Positions 59,527 to 64,000 of a DNA stretch of 64,000 nucleotides are shown here, piece by piece. Below the pieces are notes generated by a model. That model was given only the letters and a program-made list of their open reading frames with translations. It was not told the origin of the DNA and did no database searches. Position 1 is the stretch's first letter; each line of letters opens with the position of its first letter. The position numbers and the translations under genes are program-made. The stretch is taken from positions 120,229,530 through 120,293,529 of the forward strand of contig OZ024931.1 in assembly GCA_964017235.1 (NCBI GenBank), given 5' to 3'. The stretch comes from Sabellastarte sp. h YS-2021 (Eukaryota; Annelida; Polychaeta; Sabellida; Sabellidae).

Positions 59527-59539
59527 GATTCTGTATTAA

Positions 59540-60354
59540 AGACAAACAGGAACCACCAAGCAATTACCAGCTTTCTCACTTCAGGTAATCTACTTTAAAT
59601 AACAGTCTTTTTCTGAAGTTAAATAAACTATTTTTCGGTTGTCGAAAACAACAGGTGAGAATTGGTAAGCCAATGTTAATTACTTTTATGACTCAGCCAA
59701 TAACGTCTACTTATGAGACAGAGACTATCAAGCATTCTTCATGACAAAAGATTATGATCCATCTGTCAATTCAGACCAATAAACAACCACTGCAATGCGG
59801 GAATTCTAATCCCACACAATTGTAATATGGTTAAATATGTAACAACCCACAGCATGTATTGAGTGTAAAAGAGTCACAAATTTAACAACCCTTCAATTCA
59901 CAAGATTACTATTGACCCTCAGTTGTAAAAGTCAAATAGAATTTCTACCAGTTCACATTTTGCAGTGGCTAGATTCAATCAAGGAACACGTGGGTTTCTG
60001 TGAGTCAATGGTTATGTAAACCTTTTAAAAATACCAAAGACATGACCAAGTGTCACAGAAATATGGCACAATAAACCACGTCATAATTATGAAATATTAC
60101 ATAATATGAAGAGGGGAGGCAGGGTATATACATGTACTTTAGAGATAAAAAATCTGCATTTTGAAATCAAGAATTTTTAAACTTGTCACTTTCATTGAGT
60201 CAGACGTATCAATAAACAGTATGGTCACAATTAAGCAGATCAAACTATTAGCACTGTGTACAACTTACATTCCACATCAAATAACAAAAAAAATTGTACC
60301 TCTTCACATTTATACCACTACTTCTCTATTGATAGAAGTTTATGCTCTCAGGAC
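59540..60354. other. Intron sequence, nothing seen
   Basis: AT-rich; no gene or repeat recognised. Confidence 0.35.
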
Positions 60355-60357
60355 AGT

Positions 60358-60716
60358 AGGCGTATTTCACAACTGTAATCCGTCGAATCAAGATTCGTCA
60401 GATCAACAGATTCACTTGTGTTGTGACTTGAATCTGAATCCGGATTCAGATTGCTTGGATTACCCATAATTCTTTGAAAAATAATGGCGGCAACATGTGG
60501 CAGGAAATTTTAACATTTGGCAAATTTTTATTATACTGTGATATTATAATGTTATATTACTGCATCATAATTTATAATAATATATGATATTTATGTTTAT
60601 GTTATGTTTTAAATTTGGATTCAGATCTACAGAAAATTGTATTTCACAAATCTAGCTAATCCAAAGAATCCAAATCTGAATCTAGATTTGACGGATTACG
60701 GTTGTGAAATACGCCT
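60358..60716. mobile_element. TIR element with AGGCGTATTTCACAAC ends, AGT target duplication
   Basis: Left AGGCGTATTTCACAACTGTA, right complement AGGCGTATTTCACAACCGTA; AGT at 60355-60357 and 60717-60719. Subterminal GATTCAGAT/ATCTGAATC words are present in both orientations. 359 bp, non-coding. Confidence 0.92.
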
Positions 60717-61489
60717 AGTGGCAAAGGAAAGCCACTGTGCCAGTGTAGATGGTGACAGGCACTAGAAGCAAATATGACTTTCTACCAATTAGTCTTGATT
60801 AATTGATGGTCGCCAGAATTGCTAGTCTACATCACAATGTCTTGTTGTGGTCTCTGACAGCTCCAGTACTATTAACACCAGCCCCTGTCCACATAAATCA
60901 CAATGGAACCACTATACCATATAACCTCCAACTCACACATTCAAAAAAAAAAATGTTTTCTCGGTCTCTTTCTATAGCATGTGTGGGCGGAAGCATTGAG
61001 AATTCCAGGAATTGCAGATTTTAGTAGAGGATGGGACAAATGCTTCAGCAAACTTTTGATAGATTTTTTTTTTATTTACATTGAAGGCCGATTGTTCTTT
61101 CCTGCAATGAAACTACTGTGTCAAAAATGGCATCAAAAGTCTGTATGATCCATTTACATGAATTTCAATGGAAGGTGGCAGAGGGGGGATATAAAAAGTC
61201 AATTTTATGGCATTTCAGCAAGATTTATGAATGTTTTGACTTGAGCAAAAGACATTGCCTCCACAGAAACTTCAATTATTTATTGGTTGTAAAAATACAT
61301 TCACACCACTTTTATCTCAGGTTTGTTTCATAATGCATAAAAGACAGTGAAGTACTGACACTGTATTGCCAGGATAACCATTTAAATAATTAAATTGGAA
61401 AACTTCCTGTAATGTGCTGGAATGAGAATTTTTAAACTTAATACTATTTTTACCTTAAATAATAAAAGTATGAGTTCCACTAGCGGATC

Positions 61490-61722
61490 CGGGGAAAAAA
61501 TAATTTTTGGTAAAAATATAGTGCATTTCTCGAAATTTAACACCACTCTCAAGAAATAATATTGTATTGTATTGCATTCAAACCCCCTGAACCCCCCCTC
61601 CCCCTTGAAAAATAATGTAAAGTGGTTCAACCAAAAGTACAATATTATTTCTTGAGAGTGGTGTTAAATTTCGAGAAATGCACTATATTTTTGCCAAAAA
61701 AAAATTTTTTCCCGGGGGCATG
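61490..61722. repeat. Snap-back inverted repeat with poly-C loop
   Basis: Arms of about 70 nt (61,490-61,565 and 61,640-61,722) share CTCGAAATTTAACACCACTC and its complement with very few differences, around a loop that contains two C runs. A further GGATCCGCCCC at ~61,783 mirrors GCGGATCCGGGG at 61,482. Confidence 0.85.
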
Positions 61723-61799
61723 CCCCCCGACCCCCCTAGTTATGCTATGTCTGATATGAACCCCCACCTTACTTAAAAGCTGGATCCGCCCCTGAACTC

Positions 61800-63190
61800 A
61801 TTGATATAATTGGAATATTATAGAAAAATAACTATAAGTTATTAAAGTTAGGGAAACCTTTGAAGTCTTCAGTAGGTGAGACTAACGGTGAAAGTTGTTT
61901 CAAAAGAATTATAAAAGTGTACAGAATTTCAAATATTGCCTTGAATTATAATCATTTAAGGCTTCCATCTGTACAATTTCTGATCACCAATCTCTGAACA
62001 CAATGTCTATTTAGCTATATATGCGTCCAGCTTCTAGCACACTTTCAGAAATTTTAAAATGCTAATATCCCTGATGTAAAAAATGAGAAAGAAAATCACC
62101 AATTTGCAAGTGCTTTTTATCACTTCTGAAGCTGCATTTGTATACATTAAACTTGAGTGAAAATTTAATGTTAGGTTTAAAATCCACAGATAAATTATCA
62201 ATTTTATTTCTGTGGTAAAAATAACTGCATCTGTAACTAAAATAAAGGCTTAAAATATCATTTTAAACTGACGCCTGTTACATTAAAACTGAGGTGATTC
62301 TCATTAACTGCAACAACTGTTGAGTGTTGTCCTTAGTTTCATCATGAAAATGTAATAGGACCAGATCACAATGCACTCGTATATGACACTTCCACAACAT
62401 AATTCTTTACGACAAATACCAGGTTAGAGAGAATAATACTGGGATACGAGTAATACAAATTTTTTTGTTACCAGTAATACCAGCAAACAGATCTAAGAGG
62501 TTTTTTTTTCTTAAATAGTCGATATTTAAATTTAATCCATACCTGTATCAAAATAAATCTGGAAACAATAGATTACTAAATCAATATATCACAAAATAGA
62601 ATGCAGAATAATTGCCTGATTTTAGTTTCAAAGTTACTCAATCATATTGGCAATGATCACAAAACTTAATAAGACACCTAAATAATGTTAACATATATGT
62701 AGACATTTAACAAAATAAAGAAATTTTCACCTATTTAAAAACATTCATGATAATTAAGAGACATCATTTAAAGAAATGATATTCAAGGTTAACGTTTGGG
62801 TTTTATGTCCCCTAGGATTTAATTACCACGTGTTGTCATGGACTGCATTGGAAACCATGACAACAGATGTGACAGCCAAGTAAGCGTATACAAACTTTAT
62901 AATATTCAACAGTAATATCTGAAACTTATTAATTTCAAAACAAGCAGATGCAATAACTTGGGGTTCCCCTTTCGCTATGATAAAAAATTAAAAAGAAAAC
63001 CTTGGTGAACTATATTACCATACAAGGAAAACTAACAGGATTTTAATTTCATCTGAACTATTGTAGCAAAAGTCGATATTAAAAACCAAAAGCACTATTT
63101 TTATACATAAAATATCTCCTGTCTACTATCAACCTACCAGTAACAAAAAAAAAAAACTTTTGTTTCTTCAGAAAGTAACCAAAAAGTGCA
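61800..63190. other. Intron sequence next to the first exon
   Basis: At 62,790-62,880 a possible SINE-family-3 fragment (GTTTGGGTTTTATGTCCC, then GTGACAGCCAAG). Nothing else recognised. Confidence 0.35.
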
Positions 63191-63196
63191 ACTTAC

Positions 63197-63260
63197 CATT
63201 TAGATCACAGTTTCTATATATCTGAAGTAATCTCAGGAAATGCCACACTATTGTCAACAT
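63197..63260 (-). CDS. Probable first coding exon (signal-like N terminus)
   Basis: Reading begins at an ATG at 63260 with A at -3; an in-frame TGA lies upstream with no other ATG between, so this is the natural start. It gives 21 residues beginning MLTIVWHFLRLLQIY, a short hydrophobic stretch that could be a signal peptide, then RNCDLN. The exon ends with one base of a codon before a consensus GTAAGT donor (63196-63191). That phase fits the EGF exon at 29953, making an Asp at the junction (NCDLN-D-GCLRK). No convincing acceptor lies upstream, which favours a first exon over an internal one. Doubts: the hydrophobic core is interrupted by His and Arg, and the intron to the next firm exon is 33 kb. 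It could instead belong to another transcript. Confidence 0.5.
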
Positions 63261-63845
63261 TGTGACCGTTATTACATTTAGTGACCCCTGCTTTATTTGT
63301 CCTTCAAATCAGAATCTATCACAGCCCAGCAGCAAAGTAAAATCAAAGTTAAAACACAGTATAAACAGTGTCATCAATCAGAACAACAGTAGAGCCAGCA
63401 ATCATACTTCACAAAGAACACATGTCCATTTATTTTATCCACCAGAAGCAAGTTCAAACAACAACAATAGCAGATGTACTATTGCTAAGCATCATCAGAG
63501 GGAAAAAATCCCAGTTTTGTTTGCTAAATCTATTTCCATCTTTGGACTTGTGATGTAGTTGTTCCAGACACCCCCCAGTATCAGATTTCCCTTTTCCCTT
63601 TCTTTCACGTTTCAAAGGAACTCAAAAATGTTTCAAGCTAAATTCCTCTCTGCCAGGATCAGCAATAGGTGTAGCTCTCTCTCTAGCTGTTTCTCTCTCT
63701 GTGTCACAATTAATGATCTTATTATTACAACTAAGCCACAGTTTACTGTATTCTTGTTCATGCTTTTTCTCCCCTCTCCTGACATAAATTTAATTAGTTT
63801 CCATCCTGACATTATCACAGAAATTTCATCCTCCTGCACTTTTTT
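63261..63845 (-). other. Sequence upstream of the first coding exon (possible 5' UTR or promoter)
   Basis: No TATA-like promoter that I would trust and no clear 5' UTR splice site. A plus-strand frame at 63,559-63,963 has no recognisable domain and runs into repeat sequence. Confidence 0.3.
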
Positions 63846-63849
63846 ATTT

Positions 63850-64000
63850 TCCCCACACCTCGTGATGTTTTACCGCAAATGCAGTCAAAATCTACACACC
63901 GTATTTTTTCAAAATATGGCCCGGGCGTTAATTATTTTCAAATGGCATCAGACCAGGCGTTAAATTGAACCAGGCGTTCTTTTGAAACACCATACAACAG
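63850..64000. repeat. Dispersed repeat fragment cut by the window end
   Basis: ATATGGCCCGGGCGTTAATT and two GACCAGGCGTTAAATTG-like words in tandem indicate a repeat whose right end is outside the window. Confidence 0.4.

Larger units (their letters stand above)
3776..63260 (-). other. Neuregulin-like EGF ligand gene, 5' end to cytoplasmic start (3' end off window)
   Basis: Gene model assembled by reading splice sites and phases on the minus strand. Core chain: 63260-63197 (ends phase 1), 29953-29758 (1 to 2), 22450-22392 (2 to 1), 20959-20948 (1 to 1), 13266-13161 (1 to 2), 3839-3776 (2 to 0). Every junction keeps one open frame. The predicted product is a type I membrane protein: short N-terminal signal-like segment, a Ser/Glu-rich stretch, one EGF domain, a short juxtamembrane stalk, one membrane helix and a basic cytoplasmic start. 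Neuregulins are ErbB receptor ligands shed by proteolysis next to the membrane, which this layout fits. Introns reach 33 kb. The last exon seen ends in phase 0 with a good donor, so more tail exons must lie left of base 3776, probably outside the window. The N-terminal part is less certain than the EGF-to-tail part. Confidence 0.75.

Noticed and set aside
63559-63963. 134-codon plus-strand frame
   Set aside because: Low-complexity Phe/Ser/Leu-rich translation of pyrimidine-rich DNA that runs into a dispersed repeat.

Overview
The window is AT-rich, intron-rich eukaryotic DNA with only one protein-coding locus that I can support. Its tRNA-derived SINEs, many short terminal-inverted-repeat (TIR) elements and mobile elements built around ~120-170 bp tandem core repeats (the layout described for oyster 'pearl' elements) suggest a mollusc, most likely a bivalve. 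That assignment is inference; no marker gene here settles it.

The gene lies on the minus strand and fills almost the whole window. It encodes a neuregulin-like transmembrane EGF-family ligand. Its coding parts are small exons separated by kilobases: probable first coding exon 63,260-63,197; a possible 36-nt exon at 37,356-37,321; EGF exon 1 at 29,953-29,758; EGF exon 2 at 22,450-22,392; a 12-nt microexon at 20,959-20,948; the transmembrane exon at 13,266-13,161; and a basic cytoplasmic exon at 3,839-3,776. Splice sites are consistent and reading phase is continuous through the chain. The EGF cysteine spacing from Cys2 on (5-13-1-8) equals that of vertebrate neuregulin, and an intron splits the EGF domain between Cys4 and Cys5, as in vertebrate NRG genes. 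Candidate alternative exons are a phase-1/phase-1, 234-nt basic juxtamembrane cassette (17,913-17,680) that overlaps SINE-like sequence, and alternative tail exons near 7.1 kb and 6.3 kb. The 3' end of the gene lies beyond the left edge of the window.

The rest is intron packed with mobile DNA. Between 26.8 and 29.3 kb is a composite tandem-repeat element. At 33.7-35.4 kb and 53.65-54.2 kb are two copies of another core-repeat element; a LINE fragment interrupts the first. At 44.3-47.1, 49.4-52.9 and 54.5-56.15 kb are three arrays of one 147-bp monomer. The monomer is 49 codons long, so it keeps long spurious reading frames open, and each copy carries a palindromic pair of nuclear-receptor-type half-sites. 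Array C is part of a 2.5-kb insertion that split a MITE into halves now at 54.4 and 57.0 kb. Several TIR elements, five good tRNA-SINEs, two LINE 3' ends, two large snap-back repeats and G/C homopolymer runs fill much of the remainder. Stretches where I see nothing are listed as such.
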